Positions 53,535-63,343 are shown, numbered from the stretch's first letter. The stretch is 64,000 bases of DNA from Campylobacterales bacterium (GCA_026390115.1 JAPLGO010000012.1:310001-374000); one strand, 5' to 3'. Notes: generated from the letters alone by a model not told the origin. Numbers and translations: made by a program.

Positions 53535-55410
53535 ATTTATGTTTTTAACACTTAGTTTAGTGTTAGTTTTATCGGCAAGAGAGCAGGTTAATGTCAACTT
53601 TTCTAATTTGGAGATAGATGATTTTATAAAGTTGGTATCAAAAATTACAAAGAAAAATATTTTGATTAGCAACAAAATACCCGGTACGGTTGACTTTGTG
53701 AGCTCAACAGCTGTTTATGATGACGAACTTATGGGTATTTTAATATCTGTTTTAGAGTCTAAGGGCTTTACTCTTGTGCAAAATGGTTCACTCTATGAGA
53801 TAGTCCGCTCAGCCGATGCTGCCCAAAGCAATCTAAAAGTAGTAAAACAGGGAGAGAATCCTGATGGCTCGCTTATGGTTACACAAGCCATAACCGTGAC
53901 CGGCGAAAATGTTGATATAGTAGCAGCAAAAATCCGTTATCTTATCTCTAAAACCGCCAAGCTTATGACCATGAAAGAGAGTAATATGATTCTCATTACG
54001 GACTATCCTAAAAATATAGAGACCATCAAAAAGGTAATGAAAGATATAGAAACAAATAATCAAGCAACAGTAAAAATAGTGCCTATTAAATTTGCAGAGG
54101 GCAAAAAACTTTTGGCAAAGCTTGTTGATATATCAAAATCACTTTTTAATGAACAGGTGGTCTCAGAGGTCGTTAAAATTATTTTGGATGAGAACACAAA
54201 CTCTATTCTAATTGTGGCAAATCAAGAGAATGTAAAAAAGGTAGAGGCTTTAATCAAAAAACTTGATGTAGAATCAAATATAAGCCATACGGTACAAATT
54301 TTCAATCTTAAAAATTCGGATGTGAAAGATGTTTTGAAAAGTTTAACTGATATTATTTCCAAGCAGACTTTTGCAGATCCGACACTCAAACCAAATGTCT
54401 CCTCAAGCGAAGAGATAAATGCCATTATTGCAGTGGGCGAACCCGAGATTGTCAAAGGTATAAAATATATTATTGATGAACTGGACACGGAAAAATTTCA
54501 AGTTTATGTACAGGCTAGGGTTATTGAGATAAATAAAAATAACACTGAAGCTCTGGGTGCGAAATGGGGATTTGATGGTGCATTGGTAAGTTCAAGCGGA
54601 GGACTCTACTCGTTAGCAACCAACTTCGGAGGTACTTCTATCTCTCCGGCAGCATCAAAATTAATATCTTTACCGGGAAACCTAAGCTCCGGTTTTGCTT
54701 TAGGCGCAGCTATAGAATTTTTACAAACAAACGGTGCCTCAAAAGCACTCTCAAATCCATCCATACTTTGTGTAAATAATAAAGAGTCATCTATTTATGT
54801 CGGTAAAACAATTTCAATTTCGACCGGTACTATATCCAACTCAGTTGCAGGTGCTGGGCTTACAAGCAGCTATAAAAGAGAGGAAGTTGGTTTGACCCTA
54901 AAAATCAAACCTCGTGTTTCATCCACCGATAAAGTAACCCTTGATGTTGAGACTAAATTAGAAAACATTTTGGATGACGGCTCAAACAACGCAACAAAAC
55001 AGCCGGTTACCTCAAAGCAAGAGGTAAAAACTCAGGCGATACTTCGCCATGGCGAGAGCATAATCATAGGGGGTCTCGTAAAAAGCTATGATGTAACTGC
55101 CACAAGTAAAGTCCCACTTTTAGGAGACATTCCATTTCTTGGCAATTATCTTTTTTCATCAGAGTCAACAACAAATCAAAAAGATAATTTAGTAGTGATT
55201 TTGACACCCTATGTCATAGATAAAAGTGAAAAATTATCTCAACTTCAAAAAGATTTGGGTGTTTTGGCAAATCTTCAAAAAGAATATAATGAAAAGATTT
55301 TCAAAAAAATAGAGGAAAAAGGCAAAATAAATGCACTTGATATTGAAACAGGTGAGGCTGTAAATAGAGATAAAAATAGTTCAGCAGATACTATTTCCGA
55401 GGAGAAATAG
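53521..55410 (+). CDS. gspD: Type II secretin GspD
   Basis: A 629-residue outer-membrane secretin: signal peptide (~1-19, 'FLTLSLVLVLSA'), N0 domain (~22-100, 'VNVNFSNLEIDDFIKLVSKI'), three N-domains (~115-350) and the secretin beta-barrel domain (~360-585, with 'VGLTLKIKPRVS', 'HGESIIIGGLVKS' and 'VPLLGDIPFLGNYLF'). A C-terminal helical tail follows. It forms the outer-membrane gate of the system. Overlaps gspC by 14 bases. Confidence 0.95.
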   Translation: MRFIRFMFLTLSLVLVLSAREQVNVNFSNLEIDDFIKLVSKITKKNILISNKIPGTVDFVSSTAVYDDELMGILISVLESKGFTLVQNGSLYEIVRSADAAQSNLKVVKQGENPDGSLMVTQAITVTGENVDIVAAKIRYLISKTAKLMTMKESNMILITDYPKNIETIKKVMKDIETNNQATVKIVPIKFAEGKKLLAKLVDISKSLFNEQVVSEVVKIILDENTNSILIVANQENVKKVEALIKKLDVESNISHTVQIFNLKNSDVKDVLKSLTDIISKQTFADPTLKPNVSSSEEINAIIAVGEPEIVKGIKYIIDELDTEKFQVYVQARVIEINKNNTEALGAKWGFDGALVSSSGGLYSLATNFGGTSISPAASKLISLPGNLSSGFALGAAIEFLQTNGASKALSNPSILCVNNKESSIYVGKTISISTGTISNSVAGAGLTSSYKREEVGLTLKIKPRVSSTDKVTLDVETKLENILDDGSNNATKQPVTSKQEVKTQAILRHGESIIIGGLVKSYDVTATSKVPLLGDIPFLGNYLFSSESTTNQKDNLVVILTPYVIDKSEKLSQLQKDLGVLANLQKEYNEKIFKKIEEKGKINALDIETGEAVNRDKNSSADTISEEK

Positions 55411-56925
55411 ATGCTTGTCTTGGAACCTCTTCACAACCTAAAACTCGAAGTATATGAGCCACAAGAGATTAAAACTGATATGAGTGTAAAAAATTATCTT
55501 CTTTTTAGTGAGCTTCATGGAGAAATTTGTGCTTTTATGTGTGAACAATATTTGGTTCAGGCAAGTAACTTTTATTCAAAACTACAAAACAGATATCCTC
55601 TCTACATGTTGGACGAGGATTCATATGATAGGCTTTACAACCGTTTCTTAGAGCTTCGTACCGATAAAGCTATAGAGAACATGCAAGAAGATTCAAACGA
55701 AGAGGGCGAAGATGAACTCTCTTTAACAGATTTTTTGAGAACATCCTCAGATATTTTAACAAGTGAAGAGTCCGCTCCGATTATAAAATTTGTAAATGCT
55801 CTCTTCTATCAGGCTATTAAAAAAAGAGCTTCGGATATTCATATTGAGGTTCAGGAAAAACGTGGTGAAGTCAGATTTAGAATAGACGGGATGCTTATTA
55901 AAAATGCGGATTTGGACAAAAAAGTAATCAATCTTATTGTCAGCCGTATAAAAGTTATATCTAATCTTGATATTTCAGAAAAGAGAATTCCTCAAGATGG
56001 GCGAACGCAGATAAAAATTGCCGGTGAAAGTTTAGATGTCCGTGTCTCTATCTTGCCAACTTTTTATGGAGAGAGAGTCGTTATGAGACTCCTCATGCAG
56101 AGTTCTCAGATACCTCAAATTGATGAGCTTGGCTTTGACAATGAAATTATTGATGATGTAAAAAAACTGCTCCGCTCATCGCATGGAATTATACTTGTAA
56201 CAGGTCCGACGGGAAGCGGTAAAACAACCTCTCTTCACTCATTTTTAAGAGAAGTTGAAGAGCCGCATAAAAATCTTTTGACCGTTGAAGATCCGGTGGA
56301 GTATAAGTCTGATAATATTGCTCAGATTCAGGTAAATGAAAAGGTCGGACTTACCTTTGCCGCAGCTCTTCGCTCGATTTTGCGACAAGACCCTGATGTT
56401 ATTATGATTGGTGAAATTCGTGATGAAGAGACGGCAGCAATCGCTGTTCGTGCTGCCCTTACGGGTCACTTGGTTTTTTCAACACTCCATACAAACTCAG
56501 CGGCTGCTACAATCTCAAGACTCGCTGACATGAAGATACAGCCCTTTTTAATCTCTTCTTCACTTCTTGGGATTTTGGCTCAAAGACTTGTTCGTGTTTT
56601 ATGTGATGATTGTAAGGAAGAGGATGTTATTGCAGAAGAGTTCTCAGAATATTATAATCTTGACAGAAGTGCTAAAATATATAAATCAGTTGGTTGTAAG
56701 GCATGTAACTATAGCGGCTATAGCGGTCGCCGTTCGATTGGCGAGCTTTTAGTTATGAATGACAGAGTGAGAGATTTGCTAGTGACTTCAACGGATGAAC
56801 ATACAATAAAAACTGCTCTAGAAAAGGATGGACTAAAAACAATAGCTTATCAGCTTTCGCAAATGCTGTTAAATGCTGAAACATCCCTTGATGAAGCGAT
56901 TAGAATCGGTTTAGGGCATGCATAA
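55411..56925 (+). CDS. gspE: Type II secretion ATPase GspE
   Basis: A 504-residue hexameric ATPase that drives pseudopilus assembly. Walker A 'GPTGSGKTTSLHSF' (~residue 265), the Asp box 'LTVEDPVEYK', Walker B 'DPDVIMIGEIRDEETAAIA', the His box 'TGHLVFSTLHTNSA', and a Cys4 zinc module 'CDDC' with 'CKAC' (~405 and ~430). The N1E-like region is short. Starts on the base after the gspD stop. It overlaps the next gene by 8 bases. Confidence 0.96.
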   Translation: MLVLEPLHNLKLEVYEPQEIKTDMSVKNYLLFSELHGEICAFMCEQYLVQASNFYSKLQNRYPLYMLDEDSYDRLYNRFLELRTDKAIENMQEDSNEEGEDELSLTDFLRTSSDILTSEESAPIIKFVNALFYQAIKKRASDIHIEVQEKRGEVRFRIDGMLIKNADLDKKVINLIVSRIKVISNLDISEKRIPQDGRTQIKIAGESLDVRVSILPTFYGERVVMRLLMQSSQIPQIDELGFDNEIIDDVKKLLRSSHGIILVTGPTGSGKTTSLHSFLREVEEPHKNLLTVEDPVEYKSDNIAQIQVNEKVGLTFAAALRSILRQDPDVIMIGEIRDEETAAIAVRAALTGHLVFSTLHTNSAAATISRLADMKIQPFLISSSLLGILAQRLVRVLCDDCKEEDVIAEEFSEYYNLDRSAKIYKSVGCKACNYSGYSGRRSIGELLVMNDRVRDLLVTSTDEHTIKTALEKDGLKTIAYQLSQMLLNAETSLDEAIRIGLGHA

Positions 56926-57385
56926 AAAAGCTAAACGAGCTTTTACTCTTATAGAGGTTATGGTTGCCGTTATGATTATTTCAGTGGTAATCTTGGCACT
57001 GATAGAGATGTTTGCAAATAATATACACATATTTTCCGGACTAAAAAAACAGATACATATTAATCCATATTCCTCATTTTTTATATCAAATCCTGATTAT
57101 GGTTTGGAAACAAAAAATGCTGTTTTATATGATTTGGTGAGTGATTTTAAATTAGAGGATGATTTGCAAAGAGAGCTCAAAAATAATAAAATTGAAGTGG
57201 TTTATCAGGTGGTTGAACAGATAGATTTGAGTGAATATGATAATACGAATAAAGATGAAAGTAAGCAGAGTAATGGAGAAACAGCTAGAGAAGTAAAGTC
57301 AAATGTGGTTTTTGAAATAGGAAAAACTGTCATTAAAACAAAAGACGCATCTACCGCTCTTCTTAGACTTAGGATTAAACAGTGA
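56918..57385 (+). CDS. gspI: Minor pseudopilin, GspI-like
   Basis: A 155-residue pseudopilin: leader 'MHKKAKRA', then 'FTLIEVMVAVMIISVVILAL' (Glu5 kept; '-FTLIEVMVA-' is the GspI form). Ala sits at -1. The head is short and divergent. It forms the tip trimer I-J-K with the next gene and gspK. Coupled to gspJ by an ATGA-like overlap. Confidence 0.8.
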   Translation: MHKKAKRAFTLIEVMVAVMIISVVILALIEMFANNIHIFSGLKKQIHINPYSSFFISNPDYGLETKNAVLYDLVSDFKLEDDLQRELKNNKIEVVYQVVEQIDLSEYDNTNKDESKQSNGETAREVKSNVVFEIGKTVIKTKDASTALLRLRIKQ

Positions 57386-57903
57386 AAAGAGGATTTACAC
57401 TCATTGAACTACTCATCTCAATAACCATTTTATCCATTATGATGCTCTATTTATATAAAAGTTACGCTTCGCTCAACTACTCAAACAATTTTTACAAAAA
57501 AGAGGTAAAAGATATAAAAGAGGAGGAGTCTCTAAAAAAAGTTATCTTTCTGGATTTTTCTTTAGCTCTTAGTAAATCAACAACAATCTTAAATCAAGAT
57601 AAAAAAGAGGATGTTATACTTATGCAAAGCTCAAATTCTTTGCATAATATGTACAATCCGTATGTTGCTTATTTAGTAAAAGATAAAAAACTTTATAGAT
57701 TAGAGTCCCTAAGACCACTCTTTTACCCTCTAAATGTCGATAGTGAATTTAGTGTGGATATTATTGGCGAAGTGAATAGTTTTAGAGTTTATAAGTCTGA
57801 TAGAAAGATAGGAGACACTGTTCCGGAACTTTTTTTACTGTATGTGGATTTTAAAGAGAAAAAGGATATTTTGCTTAAAATAAAGGTACTAAACTCAAAA
57901 TAA
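57382..57903 (+). CDS. gspJ: Minor pseudopilin, GspJ-like
   Basis: A 173-residue pseudopilin with leader 'MKRG' and 'FTLIELLISITILSIMMLYL'; this is the only pseudopilin of the operon with the usual Gly at -1. The head domain is divergent. Position after gspI supports GspJ. It is the last gene of the operon; ~50 bases later accD begins. Confidence 0.78.
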   Translation: MKRGFTLIELLISITILSIMMLYLYKSYASLNYSNNFYKKEVKDIKEEESLKKVIFLDFSLALSKSTTILNQDKKEDVILMQSSNSLHNMYNPYVAYLVKDKKLYRLESLRPLFYPLNVDSEFSVDIIGEVNSFRVYKSDRKIGDTVPELFLLYVDFKEKKDILLKIKVLNSK

Positions 57904-57952
57904 AGTATAGATTTGATACAATATCCGCCATTTATATAAATAAGGATTATTT

Positions 57953-58795
57953 TTGAACTTATTAAACCTTTTTTCGAGATCAGATACAAAGCAGCAAGCT
58001 ACAAAAAGTGAAGCTCCTACACACTGGATTAAGTGTAAATCATGTCAATCGTTGATGTACTACAAAGAAGTGGAAAATCAAAATTATGTGTGCCCAAAAT
58101 GTGGATTCCACCTTCGTATAGGGGTTAAAGAGAGATTGGCATTATTGGTGGATGAAGGGACATTTGTAGAATTTGATGAGAAGTTAAAACCTATTGACCC
58201 ATTAAAATTTGTAGATAAAATATCATATGTAAAAAGAATAGAAGAAGGTGTTAAAAAGAGTGGCAGAAGTTCCTCTGTTGTGAGCGGTGAGTGTAAAATA
58301 AACGGTGTGGATGCTCAGCTTGTTGTATTTGATTTCAGTTTTATGGGTGGCTCTTTGGGTTCCGTAGAGGGTGAAAAAATTGTTCGTGCAGTAAACCGTG
58401 CCATAGAAAAAAGAGAAGGGTTGATAATTATAAGTGCAAGCGGCGGAGCAAGAATGCAAGAAAGTACATTTTCTCTTATGCAGATGAGTAAAACTTCTGC
58501 AGCATTGGCAAAACTTGCAAATCACAACTTGCCGTATATCTCTGTTTTAACAGATCCTACCATGGGTGGAGTAAGTGCTTCTTTTGCAACTTTGGGAGAT
58601 ATTATTATTGCAGAACCGGGAGCACTCATAGGCTTTGCAGGTCAAAGAGTAATCGAGCAGACTATCGGTTCTAGTCTTCCTGATGGTTTTCAGCGAGCAG
58701 AATTTTTACTTGAAAAAGGTTCTGTTGATATGGTAGTCAATAGAAATGAGTTGAAAAATACCCTTTCAGATTTGTTGACACTTCTTAAAGTTTAA
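57953..58795 (+). CDS. accD: Acetyl-CoA carboxylase carboxyltransferase subunit beta
   Basis: A 280-residue AccD, half of the carboxyltransferase that makes malonyl-CoA for fatty acids. N-terminal Cys4 zinc ribbon '[10 protein letters not shown]...CPKCGFH' (~28-51), then the crotonase-like domain with '[20 protein letters not shown]', '[17 protein letters not shown]' and '[16 protein letters not shown]'. Starts with TTG at 57953, AAGGA six bases upstream. It heads the accD/thiE/rlmH/dksA run also known from Campylobacter. Confidence 0.95.
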   Translation: MNLLNLFSRSDTKQQATKSEAPTHWIKCKSCQSLMYYKEVENQNYVCPKCGFHLRIGVKERLALLVDEGTFVEFDEKLKPIDPLKFVDKISYVKRIEEGVKKSGRSSSVVSGECKINGVDAQLVVFDFSFMGGSLGSVEGEKIVRAVNRAIEKREGLIIISASGGARMQESTFSLMQMSKTSAALAKLANHNLPYISVLTDPTMGGVSASFATLGDIIIAEPGALIGFAGQRVIEQTIGSSLPDGFQRAEFLLEKGSVDMVVNRNELKNTLSDLLTLLKV

Positions 58796-58796
58796 T

Positions 58797-59357
58797 ATGC
58801 GTTTATATGCTCTTTGCGACCAAGAGTTACTTGATTCTAAAGGTGTTTCTATTGAAGAGTTTATAGATATTGCCAAACAAAATAGTGCTGAGATAATTCA
58901 GTATAGAAATAAAACCGCTGACACTGCATTTATAAAACAACAGCTCATTAAAATTAGAAAAATTTATGACGGCTTTTTAATCGTAAATGATGCGTATGAA
59001 CTGATAGAGTTTTGCGACGGTGTTCATCTCGGTCAAGAAGATTTAAAGTCGATAGATTCTGACATAAAAAGCGCGGTTAAAATACTAAGAATGGCCATCA
59101 CAAAAGATAAAATATTAGGCATCTCGACGCATAACAAAGAAGAGGTGTTTGAAGCAAATGAGTGTGATCTAAATTACATTGGACTGGGCGCATACAGAGA
59201 TACAAACACAAAAAACGTAAGTGTAGTTTTGGGTGATACATTGGATGCAATAGCTTCGGAATCAAAACATTTTGTAGCAGCTATCGGCGGGGTTAAAAAA
59301 AGTGATGTTTTTACTTATGTAACTTACCATGTAATTGGAAGCGGATTGGTCTTATAA
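58797..59357 (+). CDS. thiE: Thiamine phosphate synthase, ThiE-like
   Basis: A 186-residue TIM-barrel protein that probably joins the thiazole and pyrimidine phosphates of thiamine. '[10 protein letters not shown]' (~residues 34-43), 'LIVNDAYEL', 'GVHLGQEDL' and 'ISTHNKEEV' are ThiE motifs, and 'YRDTNTKNV' corresponds to the 'FPTxTK' loop. It is 20-30 residues shorter than most ThiE, so TenI-like thiazole tautomerase is the alternative. Starts one base after accD. Confidence 0.82.
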   Translation: MRLYALCDQELLDSKGVSIEEFIDIAKQNSAEIIQYRNKTADTAFIKQQLIKIRKIYDGFLIVNDAYELIEFCDGVHLGQEDLKSIDSDIKSAVKILRMAITKDKILGISTHNKEEVFEANECDLNYIGLGAYRDTNTKNVSVVLGDTLDAIASESKHFVAAIGGVKKSDVFTYVTYHVIGSGLVL

Positions 59358-59358
59358 A

Positions 59359-59817
59359 GTGAATATTGATATTATCTCCATAGCAAAAAAAGAGAAAACC
59401 ATTTATGATCCACTCTATAAAGAGCTGAGTAAAATGATTTCTCGCTTTGCAAAAATAGAAGATATAGAACTTTTTGATAAAGATGTAGCAAAATCACACA
59501 CTATTTCACCAACTGCGTCACAGCAGGCATATACAAGAGCTTTGGCTCCCTATATTGGCAAGGATTTTTGTGTATGTTTGCACCCTGATGGAAAAGTAAT
59601 CGATAGTTTTGAATTTAGTAAGCTTTTAAATGATAGAATGGCGGTTAAATTTTTCATAGGCGGAGCGTATGGTTTCGAAGATGATTTTTTTAAAAAATGC
59701 GATGCTGTTATAAGCTTAGGAAATATCACTATGAGCCATAAAATAGCAAAAGCTGTTTTGCTAGAGCAAATTTATAGAGGTTTTTCTATTTTGAGTAACC
59801 ACCCATACCATAAGTGA
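59359..59817 (+). CDS. rlmH: 23S rRNA (pseudouridine1915-N3)-methyltransferase
   Basis: A 152-residue SPOUT methyltransferase that methylates pseudouridine 1915 in helix 69 of 23S rRNA. '[18 protein letters not shown]' (~104-121) and '[27 protein letters not shown]' form the SAM knot, and 'NHPYHK' is the invariant C-terminus. Start GTG 59359 gives the family length; an in-frame codon at 59335 lies inside thiE. Confidence 0.93.
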   Translation: MNIDIISIAKKEKTIYDPLYKELSKMISRFAKIEDIELFDKDVAKSHTISPTASQQAYTRALAPYIGKDFCVCLHPDGKVIDSFEFSKLLNDRMAVKFFIGGAYGFEDDFFKKCDAVISLGNITMSHKIAKAVLLEQIYRGFSILSNHPYHK

Positions 59818-59841
59818 TATACAATACAATAAGGATGTCAA

Positions 59842-60195
59842 TTGCAAGCTAGTGAGTTAAATTATTTTAAAGAGATTTTAGAAAGTCGTAAAAAGCAGAT
59901 AACCAAAAATATTGTAGGCGTTAATGCCGAGTTAGAACAGCTAAGTGGTTTAGAGCTCAATGATGAGGGTGATTATGCATCCGTAAATAATAACTCTATG
60001 ATTGAGAGTGCAATTGTTCATCAGCAGGAACAAGAGTTAAGAGAGATTAATGTAACTCTTGGGAAAATAGTAAGTGGTGATTATGGTATATGTGAAATGT
60101 GTGAAGATCCTATAAGCTTTCAAAGATTGAAAGTAAAACCACATGCCATTTATTGTATCGATTGTAGAGAAATAGTAGAAAAATCTAAAAAATAG
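59842..60195 (+). CDS. dksA: DksA/TraR-family zinc finger transcription factor
   Basis: A 117-residue regulator that binds in the RNA polymerase secondary channel with ppGpp. N-terminal coiled coil with Asp/Glu tip ('LSGLELNDEGDYA', ~36-48), then the C4 zinc finger 'CEMCEDPI...YCIDCRE' (~87-111). Starts with TTG at 59842, AAGGA six bases before. It is shorter than E. coli DksA, as usual in this phylum. Confidence 0.92.
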   Translation: MQASELNYFKEILESRKKQITKNIVGVNAELEQLSGLELNDEGDYASVNNNSMIESAIVHQQEQELREINVTLGKIVSGDYGICEMCEDPISFQRLKVKPHAIYCIDCREIVEKSKK

Positions 60196-60204
60196 GAATT
60201 TATT

Positions 60205-61221
60205 ATGCAGTTGAAAAAATATACGATAGCCTCATTTATATTTATTGGCATAATTGGATGGTATATATATGCGTATGTAAGCCAAAGTAGTATAGCAATA
60301 GATCTGTTTGGTCTTCCCCTCCCGTCACTCTCTGTTGCTATTTGGGCGATTGTCCCTCTTGTAATTTATTATATTGCAACTCTTGTACATATCTCTTTTT
60401 ACTCTCTTTTGGGTAGTTTTAAGCTTCGTAAAGATGAAAAAGATTATGAAAAATTGATAGATTCCATTGTCGATGCGTATTTAGGCAAAGTAAATAGAAA
60501 CTATGATTTTAAAACGCCTAAATATAAATTACTTGGAACTCTTATAGAAAACTCAACCCTTTTTCCAGCTAAAAACATGAGTTTTGATATAGATAATGAA
60601 AAAATAAAAACCGTTTTAAAACTTATAGAAGATATAAAAAATGGAGAGGTTGTTGAACTCAAAAAATATTCACTTCCATCTACAAATGCTTTAGTTATTC
60701 AAAATGAAAAAAATCGCTATAAAAAAGGTGATATATCGGCAGAAGAAATCTTATCTCGCGCAGATAAATTTGATAGTAGCCTTTGTGCAGAAGCGTATGT
60801 TGATCTTTGCAAAACAGCTTCTTTATCTATCATTGAAAAATATAAATTATTCTTGACAAAAGATGCACTTTTTGAAATTTTAGCTAGAATAAACGCTGAT
60901 GAAAATGTTCTGACAATCTCAAATGAAGCTCTCATCAATTTATTGTCTGCAATGGAGTTGTTAGAAGCAGATTATGTAAGAATAGCAACTATTTTATCAG
61001 TCGGTATGGTACCGGAACAGAGGATAAATCTATTTAGCACTTTGAGTGACTCTCATGAAGAAGCTATGAGTGCATATCTGTTTACTCTGTTTGATTTAGA
61101 GATGTTAGAACCTGCAGACGAAATTTTGCAAAATTCACAACCTTTAGAATATTTGAACTTTAAGTCTTATCGTGCGCTCAAAGAGTGTAATAAAAACTTT
61201 AATATAAACTTGTTTGTTTAA
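60205..61221 (+). CDS. Conserved membrane protein of unknown function
   Basis: A 338-residue protein with two N-terminal transmembrane helices (~8-27 and ~45-72, the latter 'LSVAIWAIVPLVIYYIATL') and a ~260-residue cytoplasmic, mostly helical domain. I recognise no catalytic motif. I recall a membrane protein in the same place, between dksA and the dihydrouridine synthase gene, in Campylobacter, so it is a conserved gene of the phylum. It starts 9 bases after dksA and is followed closely by dus. Confidence 0.7.
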   Translation: MQLKKYTIASFIFIGIIGWYIYAYVSQSSIAIDLFGLPLPSLSVAIWAIVPLVIYYIATLVHISFYSLLGSFKLRKDEKDYEKLIDSIVDAYLGKVNRNYDFKTPKYKLLGTLIENSTLFPAKNMSFDIDNEKIKTVLKLIEDIKNGEVVELKKYSLPSTNALVIQNEKNRYKKGDISAEEILSRADKFDSSLCAEAYVDLCKTASLSIIEKYKLFLTKDALFEILARINADENVLTISNEALINLLSAMELLEADYVRIATILSVGMVPEQRINLFSTLSDSHEEAMSAYLFTLFDLEMLEPADEILQNSQPLEYLNFKSYRALKECNKNFNINLFV

Positions 61222-61230
61222 CCTTTGCGT

Positions 61231-62193
61231 ATGCCCGGAAATTTAAAAATTTTATCCTTTGAAAAACCTATATTCGTTTTAGCTCCTCTTGCGGGCTATA
61301 CGGATCTTCCATTTAGAAGTGTTGTAAAAAAGTTTGGAGCAGATCTTACTGTGAGTGAGATGCTAAGTTCTAACGCTCTCTCTTACGGCTCAGCCAAAAC
61401 ATACCACATGTTAAAGAAATCCCCTATAGAGAATCCATACTCTGTTCAAATAGCCGGTGCAGAGGTGGATGTTATAAAAAAAGCTGTTGAAATACTTAAT
61501 ACGCAAGAGGGAATAGATATAATTGATCTCAACTGCGGCTGCCCGGTTCCTAAAATAGTGGGACATGGAAGCGGAAGTTCACTTTTGCTGAACCTGCCTC
61601 TTATGGGAGAAATTATAAGAACAATTAAAGATACCTCCAACAAAAATTTGACAAGTGTAAAAATCAGACTTGGATTTGAAAAGAAAAATCATATAGATAT
61701 TGCAAAAATGGTAGAAGATAGCGGAGCTGATTTTTTAGCAGTGCATGGGCGAACCCGTGCCGGTAGATTTAAAGCCGCTGTCGATTATGATGCAATTAAA
61801 GAGATTAAAGAGGCTGTATCAATTCCTGTAATTGCAAACGGCGACATAGACTCCTATGAGAAAGCTCAGTGGGTATTGGAACATACCGGAGCTGACGGCG
61901 TTATGATAGGTCGCGGAGCTATCGGTGCTCCATGGATTTTTCATCAATTAAAGAGCGGTAGTGCCGATATAGATATATCTTTAAAACATGCAATCATCAT
62001 GGAACATTTTGACAGTATGATAGAATTTTATGGAGAGAGAGGAGTTCCTATGTTTAGAAAACATGTACATACCTACTCTAAGGGGTACAGGGGTGCATCA
62101 CTCTTAAGAAATGATGTAAATAGAATAAATGACAGTTTAGAATTTAGGAGCGTTATAGATGAATTTTTCAAAAACAGCGAGATATTAATATAA
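61231..62193 (+). CDS. dusB: tRNA-dihydrouridine synthase
   Basis: A 320-residue FMN-dependent reductase of tRNA uridines. 'VLAPLAGYTDLPFRSV' (~15-30) binds FMN, 'DLNCGCPVPKIVGHGSGSSLL' has the catalytic Cys (~residue 103; 'NxGCP' in most, 'NCGCP' here), and 'VIANGDI' with 'GVMIGRGAIGAPWIF' are FMN phosphate motifs. DusB is the likely subgroup from length and motif set. ATG 61231 is preferred to TTG 61225, which abuts the previous stop. Confidence 0.92.
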   Translation: MPGNLKILSFEKPIFVLAPLAGYTDLPFRSVVKKFGADLTVSEMLSSNALSYGSAKTYHMLKKSPIENPYSVQIAGAEVDVIKKAVEILNTQEGIDIIDLNCGCPVPKIVGHGSGSSLLLNLPLMGEIIRTIKDTSNKNLTSVKIRLGFEKKNHIDIAKMVEDSGADFLAVHGRTRAGRFKAAVDYDAIKEIKEAVSIPVIANGDIDSYEKAQWVLEHTGADGVMIGRGAIGAPWIFHQLKSGSADIDISLKHAIIMEHFDSMIEFYGERGVPMFRKHVHTYSKGYRGASLLRNDVNRINDSLEFRSVIDEFFKNSEILI

Positions 62194-63335
62194 TGTTAAA
62201 TATTTCTCAGTCTATTAAAACACTAAACGATGTGGATATAGCTGACAACCTATTTCATTATGATTACAATACAAAACATCTTTTATCTCTTTTGGCAAAA
62301 GATATAGATGAGGAAGATGTCCTCTACTTAAGCTCATACCGCTCTTTTGAGGGTGAGGTTTTTGAGAACTATATTTATGAAAAACTCTTAAGATATGCTC
62401 AAAAAAGTGATGATATAGAAAAGTTTATCTTAAAAGGTTTTCATCAAAACAAAGAAAAGTCAAATCCAAATACCCTCTCCATAAGTGAAAAACAGCAGAT
62501 AGTTTATAGAACAAAAAGCAGAGAAATCAGTGAATTTGATGCCATGTTAATCACGAAAGACAAAGAGCTCTATTTTGTAGAAATGACGCTTGTTAAATCT
62601 GTTCTAAAACTCAAAAAAAGATTGAGAAAGAAAAAGGCACTTTTGGAAATTATATTCCCACAGTATGAAATAAAAGCACTTATTATCTTAAATGAAGGTG
62701 CAACAGGAACAAAACAGTTGCCGGATTATTGCAAAGTTTGGTTTACGAAAGAGTTCTCTGCAAAAAATATTTTAGCACATATAAAAAATCCGCATGCTAA
62801 AAAGTTAGAGCCAAAAGAGAAGATACACTCAGAAAAAATGTTAGAAGCACACTCTTTGAAGCTTCATCCATTTAGATATTACAACACAATGACATGGCTT
62901 ACAAAAACATTAAGAGCTCATAAAAAGCATATTCTTGATATGACATTTTTAATGAGTGAGAGTGTTCAAAGGTATCATGATTTGTATAATAAGTTTTACA
63001 TTGGATACATGAGTGTTAGTGAAGCAAAAAATTTACTTAACTTAGATGAAACGCTCTACGATGCAAATCAAAGGGTTGTAGTTGCTATAGAAAAGAAGCA
63101 CTCTGACGAGATAGTTTTAACCTATTATATACAGACGGCTCGTAAAAAACTCTTTCTCTACTCTTTTGAGAATGATGTAATGAGCAAAGAGAAGAAAGAC
63201 CCCTACGGCATTACTGTTACAGAAGTTTATCACATAGATAAAATTATGGATGAGAGCTACAAACTCAATATGGCAAATATAAACATGATTAAAAAACTTT
63301 TAAAAGATAAATTTGACGAAGGAAGTAAAAAGTAG
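62193..63335 (+). CDS. Unknown protein with a possible PD-(D/E)XK-like core
   Basis: A 380-residue soluble protein I cannot assign. In the middle, 'SEFDAMLITKDKELYFVEMTLVKS' (~residues 113-136) has the Asp ... Glu-x-x spacing and strand pattern of PD-(D/E)XK nuclease-like cores, but the usual Lys is Thr ('EMT'). An upstream helix with Glu ('FEGEVFENYIYEKL', ~50-63) is where such folds place the first acidic residue. The C-terminal half is basic. The ATG shares one base with the dus stop (62193). Confidence 0.6.
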   Translation: MLNISQSIKTLNDVDIADNLFHYDYNTKHLLSLLAKDIDEEDVLYLSSYRSFEGEVFENYIYEKLLRYAQKSDDIEKFILKGFHQNKEKSNPNTLSISEKQQIVYRTKSREISEFDAMLITKDKELYFVEMTLVKSVLKLKKRLRKKKALLEIIFPQYEIKALIILNEGATGTKQLPDYCKVWFTKEFSAKNILAHIKNPHAKKLEPKEKIHSEKMLEAHSLKLHPFRYYNTMTWLTKTLRAHKKHILDMTFLMSESVQRYHDLYNKFYIGYMSVSEAKNLLNLDETLYDANQRVVVAIEKKHSDEIVLTYYIQTARKKLFLYSFENDVMSKEKKDPYGITVTEVYHIDKIMDESYKLNMANINMIKKLLKDKFDEGSKK

Positions 63336-63343
63336 CTTTTTAC
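63325..63343. terminator. Bidirectional terminator hairpin
   Basis: GTAAAAAG-TAG-CTTTTTAC is a perfect 8-bp stem whose loop contains the TAG stop of the upstream gene. The A5/T5 runs inside the stem give U-rich ends on both strands, fitting two convergent genes 4 bases apart. Confidence 0.55.
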
